Shown here: one piece after another, positions 17,973 through 28,761 of the stretch
How positions within the stretch are numbered: the stretch's first letter is position 1
Layout of the letters: each line of letters begins with the position of its first letter
Assembly: GCA_937989765.1 (NCBI GenBank)
Contig: CALKRZ010000072.1
Span: 1 to 36,834 of the forward strand
Source of the DNA: an uncultured Clostridia bacterium
GTDB taxonomy: Bacteria > Bacillota > Clostridia > Lachnospirales > CALKRZ01
Length of the DNA stretch: 36,834 bases
Direction of reading: 5' to 3'
Translations under genes and position numbers: made by a program
Notes under the pieces: generated by a model
What the model was told of the DNA's origin: nothing
What the model saw: only the letters and a program-made list of their open reading frames with translations
Database searches by the model: none

Positions 17973-18725
17973 ATGGGGAAATTAGTAAGGTATGATTGGA
18001 TAGAAAATAAAGTAACATATAGTATGATTCTGATCCTGATTATAGGCCTTAACATTGGAATGCTCATTTTTCGTGAAACCATATCTATACAAGCAGTATG
18101 CATCAGTCTTTTGGCAGGAACCACTATAGCATTTATCATAGGAATGATGGGAAGTATGGCTGTATTTGTACCTGAACAGCCAAAGTTACTGTTTCACACA
18201 CCCATGCCATGCCATGCTTTTATAGATGCAAAAATTATAAATAATGTAAGTATCTTTCTGCTAGGAATTATTTGTTGGGTATTGAATGTGAATGGATATA
18301 TACGATATCATCATGGAAACATCCCTATAGGACAGATACTAGAACTAGTAGAAGAAATGCAAGGAGCAGATACATATATACCTCTTTTACTATTCATGGG
18401 CTTTTTGTCCGTATGGATATTTGCTTTCATATATGCAGATATAGAAATTTGGAAGATATTTAAAATGATTGATGTGCAATCAAGAATGCCAGTTTGTGTA
18501 TTCATAATTCTAGGATATGCATTCAGCATTAAATGGATCGTGCAGGGATTTGAAAACTGGGTACAGCTTCCTGTTAGGATTCATATAGCAAAAGTTTTAG
18601 GCGTATATGCAGAACATCCTTCTGTAGTAACAATGAATATGATGCCATCTATCGCAGTACTAATTATTACAGTCGGTGTATATTTCCATATGAGATATCT
18701 CTATGATCATCACTTTAGTATCTAA
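17973..18725 (+). CDS. Membrane protein, probable ABC permease subunit
   Basis: Multiple hydrophobic segments; same operon, SD aaggag. Confidence 0.7.
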   Translation: MGKLVRYDWIENKVTYSMILILIIGLNIGMLIFRETISIQAVCISLLAGTTIAFIIGMMGSMAVFVPEQPKLLFHTPMPCHAFIDAKIINNVSIFLLGIICWVLNVNGYIRYHHGNIPIGQILELVEEMQGADTYIPLLLFMGFLSVWIFAFIYADIEIWKIFKMIDVQSRMPVCVFIILGYAFSIKWIVQGFENWVQLPVRIHIAKVLGVYAEHPSVVTMNMMPSIAVLIITVGVYFHMRYLYDHHFSI

Positions 18726-18813
18726 TTCATCCTATCATACCAATTCCTCAGTTGCACCTTGCGCCTATTTATGAAATAATAGGGAAGATGTTTATAAATA
18801 GGAGGGTGTGTGT

Positions 18814-19392
18814 ATGTTTATACCAGATGGATATGGAATCTTGGAAGTAATCTGTGGGCCAATGTTCTCGGGCAAATCAGAAGAATTAATCCGACGAATT
18901 AGACGAGCCAAGATCGGAAAACAAAAAGTAGTGGTATTTAAACCTGCTATTGATGATCGTTATGATGAGGAATGTATTTGTTCTCATGATGGGAATAATG
19001 TAGAGGGAATCAGCATTGTTAATGCGGAGGAAATACTGAAGTATATAGATGAAGATACCAAAGTGATCGGGATAGATGAAGTGCAGTTTATAGAAGGAAA
19101 TACACAGGATGTCATCAAAGCTCTAGTAGATCAAGGGAAGAGAGTAATCTGTGCAGGATTAGATATGGACTTTAAGGGAGAGCCCTTTGGGTGTGTACCC
19201 AAGCTTTTGGCGGTAGCGGATATAGTGACCAAACTTACGGCTGTGTGTATGACCTGTAGCCATCCTGCCAATCTGACCCAACGCTTGGTAGATGGCAAGC
19301 CAGCCAAATATCATGATCCTCTTATCGTCATTGGAGCCCAAGAGTCCTACGAAGCGCGGTGCAGGAAATGCCATAGTGTGCCGAAGGAGTAG
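18814..19392 (+). CDS. tdk: Thymidine kinase
   Basis: LEVICGPMFSGKSEELIRRIRRA, VIGIDEVQF, zinc-binding Cys pairs CMTC...CRKC. Confidence 0.95.
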   Translation: MFIPDGYGILEVICGPMFSGKSEELIRRIRRAKIGKQKVVVFKPAIDDRYDEECICSHDGNNVEGISIVNAEEILKYIDEDTKVIGIDEVQFIEGNTQDVIKALVDQGKRVICAGLDMDFKGEPFGCVPKLLAVADIVTKLTAVCMTCSHPANLTQRLVDGKPAKYHDPLIVIGAQESYEARCRKCHSVPKE

Positions 19393-19444
19393 GAGTTACT
19401 AGCACTGAGTATCATCTTTGAATTGATGTTGCGTTAATGATTTT

Positions 19445-19477
19445 AAAACAGAAAGGATGAAATATCCTTTCTGTTTT
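19445..19477 (+). terminator. Terminator downstream of tdk
   Basis: aaaacagaaaggat-gaaat-atcctttctgtttt. Confidence 0.8.
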
Positions 19478-19491
19478 TTAGTATCCATATT

Positions 19492-20574
19492 TTATAAATC
19501 CTTAAAAGCAGCACCAGATTTTTTTAGATACTCCTCCATTAAATCTTCCGACATGGGTCTGCCGTACAAATAGCCTTGTAATCGTTTAGGTTTTACTAAA
19601 GCAATCCTTTGGGTATTGTCTTTTATATCAGTAGTATTATAATGATTTAGGTGGTCGACTAAAGCAAATATCTGTTTTAACATAGATAAATGTTCTTTTG
19701 TTTCGACACCTTCAATCACTGTATATAAATTTAATCCATCTATGATATAAAATATTCCAGATAGCAAAAGGATATCTTTATTTGTTAACATACCACTTCT
19801 TATAAAAATCTGATCGAGTTTCACAGTATCTATGGATAAGTTCTTTAAATATCCAAGAGATGAGTACCCTGTTCCAAAATCATCAATAGCAATTTTAATG
19901 CCTGTTTGTCTCAGTTTTTCTATAATCCGATCCTCTTTGATCGTATCGATAGATTGAGATTCTGTGATTTCTAATTCGATATATTCAGGGTTTACAGCTG
20001 TGCTTTTAAGAATACCTATGACAACATCCGTAAAATTACTTTGTTGGAGTTGTTTGACAGATACATTTACGCCCATGTGGATATCATACCCCAGGTCATG
20101 CCATTTTTTTAGCTGATTACATGCAGTGTTCATTACGAATTCACCAATGGGAACAATCAGATCACTACTTTCAGCAAGGGGAATAAATTCTCCAGGAGGG
20201 ATTACTCCCTTCGTGGGATGGTTCCATCTAACAAGTGCTTCTACACCTACTATTTGCTGCGTTTTTATGTCGATTTGAGGTTGATAGTAAACAATAAATT
20301 GTCCATTTCTTACTGCTGATTGGAGCTCTTCTATAGAAAAGGTTTGCATATCTTCCTCTTGGATGGATGTCATACTATAAATATGATGAGTAGTGGAGTT
20401 ATCGTGCAGCGTGTATACAGTGCATACAGTATATATACGATATAGTAATTCTAACACCAGTAAGTCTTTGTTTTTATTATTTGCACGGATAGAGCTTTGT
20501 TTAATATAATTAAATAAGGCACACAAAATATGAATCATTGTGGTATCTAGATTTGCTTCATGTATGCTCTTCAT
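19492..20574 (-). CDS. EAL domain protein (putative c-di-GMP phosphodiesterase)
   Basis: GVEALVRWNHPTKGVIPPGEFIPLAE, NVSVKQL, ELEITES, IAIDDFGTGYSSLGYLKNLSIDTVKLDQIF, EGVET, LQGYLYGRPM. No GGDEF domain. Confidence 0.9.
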   Translation of the reverse strand: MKSIHEANLDTTMIHILCALFNYIKQSSIRANNKNKDLLVLELLYRIYTVCTVYTLHDNSTTHHIYSMTSIQEEDMQTFSIEELQSAVRNGQFIVYYQPQIDIKTQQIVGVEALVRWNHPTKGVIPPGEFIPLAESSDLIVPIGEFVMNTACNQLKKWHDLGYDIHMGVNVSVKQLQQSNFTDVVIGILKSTAVNPEYIELEITESQSIDTIKEDRIIEKLRQTGIKIAIDDFGTGYSSLGYLKNLSIDTVKLDQIFIRSGMLTNKDILLLSGIFYIIDGLNLYTVIEGVETKEHLSMLKQIFALVDHLNHYNTTDIKDNTQRIALVKPKRLQGYLYGRPMSEDLMEEYLKKSGAAFKDL

Positions 20575-20891
20575 AGAGAGAATACCTCCTTGTTATGATA
20601 GATCACTAGTACTACTTTTTGATTGTACGATAGTTCATATCTCTATTTTTTGCAGAGAAGTTTTTTATAGCACGGTAGTTAGTATAGTATATTCATGGTT
20701 GTGTAAAATTGGGACAACTAAAAAAATATATAAGGGAGATCCCAATATCCGTGGGAGTTCAAGCTCAAAAGAGTTTGAAAAACTCTTCCAGATAGTTAAT
20801 AAACTGTAGCGTAGCGGAGGTTTATTCTCTTTGACTCATTTGGAACAATAAAAGAAAAAAGTTCGTCTAATTATTTAAAGGGAGTGATTTT

Positions 20892-21491
20892 TTGAAAAAA
20901 ATAATATCGTATTTTATTCTACTTACTGTTTTTATGATCATTTTGGTAGGCTGCAATGAGAAAGAAAAGCCTAGAGTGCAAAATACTCCATTAGAAAATA
21001 CTCAAGTAGAAAATCCACAAGCAACTTTAGAAATTGGAAAAGAAGCAATCGAAGGAGATTTTAGGTATCGTCTTGTCACTGAAAAAGCAGAGTATATTGA
21101 AAATGAACCTGTGAAAATATATGCAGAACTAGAGTATATAGGTAATAAGAAAGAAATAGAAATTTTTCATGCAGCTTCACCATTCTATTTTCCTATGGTT
21201 GAGAAGACACGAGATGTTCAGATTAGTTATGCTATGGCTCAACCATTAGTCAGCACTACGCTTAGTAAGGGAGTGCCAATTAGACAGGACTACGCAGGGA
21301 GCGGTGGATATAGTTCTGAAGAAGAAGAGGAATATATAAATTTTATAAAACGCATTATGAAAAATGAATTTCCAGTGGGGCATTATGTAGTAGATGGAGC
21401 GGCTGCCTTTTCTGTCAGAACAAATGGAGAAACGAGTGAAAAGAGAGAATATAGTATAAAGACTCAGATTGAATTTAAAGTGAACGAATAG
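20892..21491 (+). CDS. Hypothetical lipoprotein
   Basis: Signal peptide with LVGC lipobox; no recognised domain. Confidence 0.8.
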   Translation: MKKIISYFILLTVFMIILVGCNEKEKPRVQNTPLENTQVENPQATLEIGKEAIEGDFRYRLVTEKAEYIENEPVKIYAELEYIGNKKEIEIFHAASPFYFPMVEKTRDVQISYAMAQPLVSTTLSKGVPIRQDYAGSGGYSSEEEEEYINFIKRIMKNEFPVGHYVVDGAAAFSVRTNGETSEKREYSIKTQIEFKVNE

Positions 21492-21643
21492 CATAAAAGA
21501 ATTGCTCAAAAACCACGATGAAAACTTCAGGTGGTTTATTTTTTTAGTAGATGCTGTTAGAAGATATAAAAACAAGTAATCAGACTTTACACCAAAATAT
21601 CAGTATATAGGACTAAAATATCGGAGAATCAAGGGGAGAAGAA

Positions 21644-22804
21644 ATGGAGCATATCACGTATAATCTAAGAGAAGAGTCCAATCATTCAGCGCTTTATTAT
21701 GAAACAATTGCTGCTTTTGCAGAGGAGATAGTAGAAGAGTCAAAGATATATACGACATGGATGATCGATGATTTTATCATGTATATACAAAAATCCAAAA
21801 AAGAAGCCCTAAGAACCCACGAAGAATATATCTTAGAAGTACTGACTTTGGGTGTATTATGGCTACATTATAGCGATGATGCGATTTCTCTATTACAGCC
21901 TGCAAGAAGCCTTTTATCTAGATTGACGGAGCTTAGACAGAAATCAAATACGCTAAAACCTGGAGTAGACTTTTTAAGGGGAATCCTATCAACCATTCTT
22001 TTTTCGCCTACACATGCCCAAGAGATCGTAGATTCCTTGAGTCTGACGATAGAGAATATAGATAAGCTGATCTTGTGGCTTATGTCCACAGGCGAATTTA
22101 CACAGGAAGCTTTGAGACTCACGATATGGAGAGAATTATTTACTACAATACCTAAACAAGATGCTGCCGATCATATTGCATCGGCAATAGCCTTTGCAGC
22201 ATGGTTTGAAGTGCGCAGCAAGGAAATTTTGGGCAGGTATACGGTATATGTGGAAGATTTTTTGGAGGAAACGATAAAACAAGATCGTTGGCGTGAGGAT
22301 CTGGTACTTAGGAGACGAGCAAGGGTAGAGTATCACTTGAATATGGTGGGAGCAGAGCTTATGAATCGAGCCTACCAGCAGGATTTTCTCCGTGCGCCTA
22401 GAAAGATCGTACTATTGCCTACCTGTATGAGAAAAAAACAGGCACAATGCAGAGCCAAAGAGGTAGCCGATGCCTATCAATGCACATCCTGCACCGACAG
22501 CTGTACGATATATCAGCTCAAAAAGGTGGGAGAGGAATATAGATTTGAAGTATATATGATCGCACATGAATCATCTGCTTTCTCAAAGGAATTATTGATC
22601 CCAGGGGAAGTAGGGATTATCGGTATCGCCTGTGTACTGAATCTGATGGCAGGAGGTTGGAAAGCCAAAGCACTAGGTATTCCTGCCCAATGTGTATTGC
22701 TTGACTATTGCGGTTGTAAAAACCACTGGCACAGAGAAGGGTTTTCCACGGATATTCATGTAGAGCAGTTTTTGCGGCTGTTCCACAAAAACGTAACATC
22801 TTAA
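21644..22804 (+). CDS. DUF116 domain protein
   Basis: C-terminal CTSCTDSC..., GIACVLNLMAGGWKAKALGIPAQCVLLDYCGCKNHW resembles the DUF116 signature. Confidence 0.75.
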   Translation: MEHITYNLREESNHSALYYETIAAFAEEIVEESKIYTTWMIDDFIMYIQKSKKEALRTHEEYILEVLTLGVLWLHYSDDAISLLQPARSLLSRLTELRQKSNTLKPGVDFLRGILSTILFSPTHAQEIVDSLSLTIENIDKLILWLMSTGEFTQEALRLTIWRELFTTIPKQDAADHIASAIAFAAWFEVRSKEILGRYTVYVEDFLEETIKQDRWREDLVLRRRARVEYHLNMVGAELMNRAYQQDFLRAPRKIVLLPTCMRKKQAQCRAKEVADAYQCTSCTDSCTIYQLKKVGEEYRFEVYMIAHESSAFSKELLIPGEVGIIGIACVLNLMAGGWKAKALGIPAQCVLLDYCGCKNHWHREGFSTDIHVEQFLRLFHKNVTS

Positions 22805-22963
22805 TAGGAAATTCAAAAGCGACATATGAAAATTCATTTATATACAATCCCAATTGAAATGAGGAGCACAGTACAAAATAATTTTTTTAAAAATAATGGA
22901 ACTTTTTTAACTAGAGCACGTCTAACTTATTATAACAACATTACAATATAGGAGGTATATTTT

Positions 22964-23752
22964 ATGAAAACGAAAATTATCACATTAGGCACAGTAGGGG
23001 TATTGGCTTTAGGTATTTTGGTAGGTTCATTTTATAATCTAAATCCACTGAAAGTAATAGCATCTACTACAACGGCTGCTCAAGATAATAGAGAAGGTAC
23101 TATTGTAGTCAATGGTATGGGAGAATATGAGGTTAAACCAGATACTGCTTATATCAATGTAGGGGTTACGGTAGAAGAAAAAGATGCGAAAGCAGCGCAA
23201 GAAAAAGCAAAAAAATTAATGAACGAGGTGTATGCTTCTCTAGAAAAGCTCAACATTAAAAAAGACGATATTAAAACAATCAACTTCTTTGTGGAACCGA
23301 TCAGAGATTATAACCAACAAAAAGCAGGAAGTGGCAATATACCTTATCCGATCGTAGGATATAGAGTGGATAATCAAGTAGAAATCATCATCAGAAATAT
23401 TGATGAAGTAGGAAAAATCATTGATACAGTCGCAGGAAAGCAGAATGTAACCATTGGAAATATCCGATTTAGCCTTTTAAATGATAAAGAAGCAAAAGCA
23501 AAAGCAATTGAAGATGCAGTGAGCAAAGCCAAATTTGAAGCAGATACCACTGCAAAAGCACTAGGCGTAAAAGTGACAAAAATCAAAATGGTGAATGTAA
23601 ATACAAATAGTGGCGCACATTATCCAGTATATCCTATGATGAATATGGCAAAAACCGAAATGTTATCAGATCAAGCAGCACCCACAAGTATTTCTTCTGG
23701 AAATGTTAAAATCAATGCCAATGTAGCGATTGAGTTTACTTTAATCCAATAA
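22964..23752 (+). CDS. SIMPL (DUF541) domain protein, exported
   Basis: Signal-like N-terminus; GTIVVNGMGEYEVKPDTAYINVGVTVEEKDAKAAQ. Confidence 0.9.
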   Translation: MKTKIITLGTVGVLALGILVGSFYNLNPLKVIASTTTAAQDNREGTIVVNGMGEYEVKPDTAYINVGVTVEEKDAKAAQEKAKKLMNEVYASLEKLNIKKDDIKTINFFVEPIRDYNQQKAGSGNIPYPIVGYRVDNQVEIIIRNIDEVGKIIDTVAGKQNVTIGNIRFSLLNDKEAKAKAIEDAVSKAKFEADTTAKALGVKVTKIKMVNVNTNSGAHYPVYPMMNMAKTEMLSDQAAPTSISSGNVKINANVAIEFTLIQ

Positions 23753-23787
23753 CAAAAAAAGAGTGTGGGAGCCACACTCTTTTTTTT
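23753..23787. terminator. Bidirectional terminator between convergent SIMPL gene and cheW
   Basis: aaaaaaagagtgtgg-gagc-cacactcttttttt. Confidence 0.85.
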
Positions 23788-24205
23788 ATGCCAATTTGTT
23801 CACATCGAGTAGAAAGATAGTTCTTTTATCTTTTTTGCCTAAACCTGTGATATAGTCCGTATTATATCTGATTTCTTCAGGGGGAATAGAAATATTGATT
23901 TCATCTAGCTGTAGGACATGGGAAACTCGATCTACGAGTAATCCGAACACTTTATTTTCGCTTTTTGCAATAATAACCCTTGTTTTTTTGTCAGTTTTTT
24001 TAGGAGGGAGTTCAAATCGTTCTCGTAAATTAAGGATGGGGACGATTTCTCCACGTAGGTTAATGAGTCCTTGGATAAATGAAGGGGCATTGGGCACTTT
24101 ATTCATTTTTAGATCTTTGAGGCGGTTGATTTCTTGGGTATGCAATATATGGATGCCGTATTCTTCTTGATCCAAAAAGAATACAACATATTGTAGTTCA
24201 GACAT
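23786..24205 (-). CDS. cheW: Chemotaxis protein CheW
   Basis: QYVVFFLDQEEYGIHILHTQEINR, INLRGEIVPILNLRERF. Confidence 0.92.
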   Translation of the reverse strand: MSELQYVVFFLDQEEYGIHILHTQEINRLKDLKMNKVPNAPSFIQGLINLRGEIVPILNLRERFELPPKKTDKKTRVIIAKSENKVFGLLVDRVSHVLQLDEINISIPPEEIRYNTDYITGLGKKDKRTIFLLDVNKLA

Positions 24206-24226
24206 AGTACCCCTCCTTTCTAGGTT

Positions 24227-26296
24227 CTACAATCTATGTTTATATACTCTAACAGCACCAATATCCAGTACATATACCAGACTTCCGTTGCCTAATATAC
24301 TCACACCAGATATGCCGTGAATATTGCCTAGCATTTTATCTTCTCCTATAAAAGTTCCGAGGGACTTGATCACGATCTCTTGACCATTGAGGAGCTTGTC
24401 CACGATCAGCGCATATTTTTTATCCGAATGACCCACGATCACAATAAAAGCTTTATGGGTATGCGTAGTAGGATCTATACCAAAATATTTACCAAGTCGG
24501 ATTACAGGAATAAACTGCTCACGCCAGTTAAAAATCTCTATACCTTTGGCAGTGTGAATATACTCTGATATTTCATCATCCTTGAGCCGTATGATTTCTA
24601 TGACGGATGAAATAGGGACTGCAAACTTATATTCATCTTCTTGTATCAAGAGTGCTTGGGCAATGGCTAGCGTGAGGGGAAGTTTGATTGTAAAGGTAGT
24701 GCCTTCCCCTTTTTGTGTCTTTAAATCTACGATCCCGTGAAGCTTTCCGATATTTGCTTTGACCACATCTAAGCCTACCCCACGGCCAGATACTTCGCTG
24801 ATTTGTGAAGCGGTTGAAAATCCTGGTTCGAAAATATACTGCAGTATTTCTGGATCAGAAAGAGCCAAGAGCTGCTCGTGGGAGATTAGATTGTTAGATA
24901 AAAGTTTGGCTTTTACTTTTTCTACATCAATGCCTCGACCATCATCAGATAGGGTAATGACTACCGTATTTTCTTCCTGTTTGGCAGAAAGCACAATCGT
25001 ACCTTTGGGGTCTTTTCCACTTAGTTTTCTATCTTCGGGTGTTTCTAGGCCGTGGTCTAGACAGTTTCGTATCAGATGAGTCAGAGGATCTACTAGTTCT
25101 TCGATCATACCTCGATCGATCTCTGTTTCTTTTCCCTCCATCACAAAATTAGCTTCTTTATGAAGGCGGTGCGCCAAATCTCGCACTAAACGAGGGAATC
25201 GATTAAACGTATTTTCAAGTGGCAGCATACGGGTGGACATAATCGTTTCTTGAAGGTCAGCCCCTACTTGATTGATATGGGGAAGAAGATCTAAAAACTG
25301 ATGAATGAGAGGATCATTTTTGTATTTTGCTTTTAAATCTCGCCCCAATTGATTAAGGGTCTCTTTATCAATGATGAATTCTCCTGCCAGATTGACCAAG
25401 GTATCGATCTTATGCACATCCACACGAATCGTGGCACGTTCTTCAGGTTTTGTTTTATTTTCAAGAGCTTCGGTAGAGTTTTCTGCTTTGTATTTGCTCT
25501 CGTGGATCATCTGGATGCGAATTTCTTTTATTTCAGAGACACTATCGATCGTGCTATAAATAATCTCTTCTTTTTGATGCGAGTCAAGTAAAACTACAAT
25601 AAAATTATCAAAAGTCTCATCGATAATGAGGTCAAGATCATCAGGTTCTTGTTTTAAAATGCTTCCGATCTGTTTTAGATTGTTCAAGATCAAGAATGCT
25701 TTGATCGATTTCATCAGAGCATCTTGCTTCAGCTCTACAACGATCTTATAGATATTACTTCGAAGATCAGACTCTTTGTACAGTTCACCCCGTAGTTCGA
25801 GATTACGACATAAGAAGAGCTCTTCTTGTGTAAGTGCGAGAGATATTTGACCTAGATCGTGAGAGGAAGGAGTCGCGGGAGCATCGATCTGACTCTTTGT
25901 GTTTTTTTGTTGGGCAAACTGATTTAAGTCTGTGATACAAGGCGTGATATCAATATCTAGTTCACTGTCTTCACACAAAGAAGCAAGGATCATACGAATC
26001 ATGTCAAGTCCGCGAAGACATACCGTAATGATCTTTTCAGTGGGAGTCAGCTCATTAGAACGGATCATGGAAAAAACATTTTCCATATGATGAGCAAGCT
26101 TGGTAATGGGCTCAATACCCATGACCCCAGAAGAACCCTTGATAGAATGAGCCGCCCTAAAGATCGTTTTTACGATTTCCTCATTGTACATATCACTTTC
26201 TAGCTGAAGTAGAGACTGCTCTAACTGGTCCAACTGTTCTTTGGTTTCTTCTAGGAACATCTGATGAAGATCATCTTGTAAGTTAAGTACAATCAT
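24227..26296 (-). CDS. cheA: Chemotaxis histidine kinase CheA
   Basis: HPt FRAAHSIKGSSGVMG; VDPLTHLIRNCLDHGLE; SGRGVGLDVVK; C-terminal CheW-like domain. Confidence 0.95.
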   Translation of the reverse strand: MIVLNLQDDLHQMFLEETKEQLDQLEQSLLQLESDMYNEEIVKTIFRAAHSIKGSSGVMGIEPITKLAHHMENVFSMIRSNELTPTEKIITVCLRGLDMIRMILASLCEDSELDIDITPCITDLNQFAQQKNTKSQIDAPATPSSHDLGQISLALTQEELFLCRNLELRGELYKESDLRSNIYKIVVELKQDALMKSIKAFLILNNLKQIGSILKQEPDDLDLIIDETFDNFIVVLLDSHQKEEIIYSTIDSVSEIKEIRIQMIHESKYKAENSTEALENKTKPEERATIRVDVHKIDTLVNLAGEFIIDKETLNQLGRDLKAKYKNDPLIHQFLDLLPHINQVGADLQETIMSTRMLPLENTFNRFPRLVRDLAHRLHKEANFVMEGKETEIDRGMIEELVDPLTHLIRNCLDHGLETPEDRKLSGKDPKGTIVLSAKQEENTVVITLSDDGRGIDVEKVKAKLLSNNLISHEQLLALSDPEILQYIFEPGFSTASQISEVSGRGVGLDVVKANIGKLHGIVDLKTQKGEGTTFTIKLPLTLAIAQALLIQEDEYKFAVPISSVIEIIRLKDDEISEYIHTAKGIEIFNWREQFIPVIRLGKYFGIDPTTHTHKAFIVIVGHSDKKYALIVDKLLNGQEIVIKSLGTFIGEDKMLGNIHGISGVSILGNGSLVYVLDIGAVRVYKHRL

Positions 26297-26327
26297 ATAT
26301 TTTTCTCCTCTACACCAGATTCTACTT

Positions 26328-26503
26328 AGGCAACTTCAAGAAAAAACTTTGCAATCTGCTGGTCTATTTTGCATCATACTGCGTCAGCAGAACCCGCTGA
26401 TAGCGCTACTATAGTAGCGAGCACCTCTAGCAACGGAACCTGCTTCCTTGTCTGACACAAAATATCCTCAGCAGATTGTAAAGTTTTTTCTTTGCGTTGC
26501 CTT
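26328..26503. mobile_element. MITE-like fold-back element, copy 2 (~176 bp), terminal AGGCAACTT...CGTTGCCT
   Basis: Same element as 5011-5168, with an extra segment carrying the perfect palindrome gctactatagtagc. Right end abuts or overlaps the mcp stop codon. Coordinates +/-1. Confidence 0.82.
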
Positions 26504-28448
26504 ATTGTATTTTGAAATTGGAAACAAGCTGCTGTAGTGTGCTCGCTTGATGTGCTAAATGCTCAGCCGCTTTAGCCACTTCTTCACTGGCTGATGAAAT
26601 ATGGCCAGACATTTCGTTCACATTATGGGAGGTAGCCAGTACCTCTTCGCTACTAGCGGACTGTTGCTCAGCTGTGCCTGATACTTCTTGAGAGAGTTGA
26701 TTAATATCGTCGATCGAGCGAATGATTTCCTCCACAGTAGCCACTTGCTGCTCTATAGCAGCTGAACTATGCATAGCCATTTCACTTACGGTACTAGCAG
26801 AATGCATAATGCTTTGGCTTTCTTTTAACTGATCAGAAGTAGATTCTGCGATATTATATAGAAGCTTGGTTGTGTCCTGTATGGCAGAAAATATTTCATC
26901 GAAGGCACGACCCGTATCTTTCACATATTGTACACCCGTATGCACCTTGGCAGCACCTTGCTCTGTGGAAGTGATGGCATGCGTCATGGTTTCCTGCACT
27001 TGTTTGATGAGCTTGGCAATATCTTTGGCAGCATCAGAAGATCTTTCTGCTAGTTTTCCGATCGCGCCTGCTACTACGGCAAAGCCTTTACCATGTTCAC
27101 CAGCTCTGGCTGCTTCTATAGAAGCATTGAGAGAAAGTAGATTCGTTTGTTCAGCGATATCATCGATGACATCTATGATTTCACCGATCTGTACAGCAGA
27201 GTTTCCGACACCTTTGATGATCGTGGTAAGATTAGACATGGCAGTATTAATGGAAGTCATTTCTTCAATCGTATGTTCTACAGTTTTAGTGCCTTGATGG
27301 GCTATTTCTACAGTTTGCTTTCCTTGTGCGCTAGCATGGTGCGCATTTTTTTCTACTAACCCCAAGGAAGAAGTCATTTTTTCCATAGATGTGGTGAGGG
27401 TGGTGATCGTTTCAGTAGTGGATTGGACATTATTGGCGATCTCTTCTGTAGAGCCTCCCATTTCTCTTATGGAAGTCGTAACACCACCGATATGACCAGA
27501 GATCGAAGAAATCGTCATGGCTACATGTTCGATGGATTTACTCATCTGCTCCATAGTAACGGTCAATTCATTCATAGAAGAGGACTGGTTTTGAGAAGCG
27601 CTGGTCATCTCTTCTGAAATACTACTCGTTTCTTGTGCGGAGCTGCTTACTTCATCCGCAGAGAGAAGGATCTGCTTGAGTACTGCACTTTGTTTTTCGA
27701 TCATATTTTTGACAGCTCTAGATAAATCTCCGATTTCATCTTTTTTCTTCAGAAGTTTGGGAGAAAGATTTACAGTATAATCGCCTTCGGATACAGTTTT
27801 GAGAATCTCTACAGATGCTTTGAGAGGATTGCTGATGGCAGCAGCCAGGATCATACTCACAACGATGCCTACGATCATAAGGAGTATGATAATGAGGGAA
27901 AGAAATATATTCAGCTGCATATTCTGAGCTGCGATATAGCTCGAACTTACTCCCACAAACCACATTCCGATCGTCGTTCCATTAACATCCTTGATGGGGC
28001 TATATAATGTCTGATATTTTTCTCCGACAATCTCTGCTTGTCCCTGATAATCTAGACCAGATCGTAATACTTTGTTGACGACTTCTTGAGATGCCTTGGT
28101 ACCGATTGCTCGGTTGCCTTCAGCATTTCGTACATTGGTAGAAATGCGGGTATCCCCTAGAAAAAGTGTAGCAGCTGCGCCAGTATCTTCAAGAATGAGA
28201 TCTACAACTTTATAGTTTTCATTCATCAAGACACTGCCTTTATAAAGCTTGTCGCCTTGGATAGACCACTCTCCAGGATACTCTGCATTCAAGAGGTGAG
28301 ACCCTAAGTGGAGTGAGGAATCTAGGAGTTTTTCCATACTGTGCTGATTCACAGAACTAAATTTGGTGCTGACTACGGTAAAGATGATAAGGCTAAAAAT
28401 CAGTAAAACAGAAGAAAATGTAGCAATAAGTTTATGGCTGGTTTTCAT
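26502..28448 (-). CDS. Methyl-accepting chemotaxis protein with extracellular single-Cache sensor
   Basis: Two TM segments flanking a periplasmic region, HAMP, and [46 protein letters not shown]. Confidence 0.94.
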   Translation of the reverse strand: MKTSHKLIATFSSVLLIFSLIIFTVVSTKFSSVNQHSMEKLLDSSLHLGSHLLNAEYPGEWSIQGDKLYKGSVLMNENYKVVDLILEDTGAAATLFLGDTRISTNVRNAEGNRAIGTKASQEVVNKVLRSGLDYQGQAEIVGEKYQTLYSPIKDVNGTTIGMWFVGVSSSYIAAQNMQLNIFLSLIIILLMIVGIVVSMILAAAISNPLKASVEILKTVSEGDYTVNLSPKLLKKKDEIGDLSRAVKNMIEKQSAVLKQILLSADEVSSSAQETSSISEEMTSASQNQSSSMNELTVTMEQMSKSIEHVAMTISSISGHIGGVTTSIREMGGSTEEIANNVQSTTETITTLTTSMEKMTSSLGLVEKNAHHASAQGKQTVEIAHQGTKTVEHTIEEMTSINTAMSNLTTIIKGVGNSAVQIGEIIDVIDDIAEQTNLLSLNASIEAARAGEHGKGFAVVAGAIGKLAERSSDAAKDIAKLIKQVQETMTHAITSTEQGAAKVHTGVQYVKDTGRAFDEIFSAIQDTTKLLYNIAESTSDQLKESQSIMHSASTVSEMAMHSSAAIEQQVATVEEIIRSIDDINQLSQEVSGTAEQQSASSEEVLATSHNVNEMSGHISSASEEVAKAAEHLAHQASTLQQLVSNFKIQ

Positions 28449-28676
28449 AAGTCTATCTCTCCTTTATGATATAAAAATAAAAAGCAAGGTTTTTCACCTT
28501 TTTGTACCAGAATCTATACATAGTGATGAAGAAAATTAAAACAAACCTGCAGAAGGTATAGAATTTATACAGAAATAAAGCAGGACTTAATACCTATTAT
28601 ATATAATATTAATATATAATTCAACATATTTTGGAAATAAGAGGCATGGTATTGTTATCCACACAACAAAGCTTTA

Positions 28677-28705
28677 TTGCATTTTTATCCAGAAACCGAT
28701 ATAAT
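28677..28705 (+). promoter_or_regulatory. Sigma-A-like promoter: TTGCAT-17 bp-TATAAT
   Basis: TTGCAT 28677-28682, TATAAT 28700-28705. Confidence 0.7.
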
Positions 28706-28722
28706 AAGACTATATTGAATGA

Positions 28723-28760
28723 AAGCAAAGGGGCTTTTTAGCCGTTCTTTGCTTTTTTTT
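28723..28760 (+). terminator. Promoter-proximal intrinsic-terminator-like hairpin upstream of the second MCP
   Basis: aagcaaag...ggct-tttt-agcc...ctttgctt followed by an uninterrupted T-run. Confidence 0.65.
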
Positions 28761-28761
28761 A

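Noticed and set aside
26866-27297. 143-aa plus-strand ORF inside the minus-strand mcp
   Set aside because: Shadow ORF of the repetitive MCP coiled-coil coding sequence.
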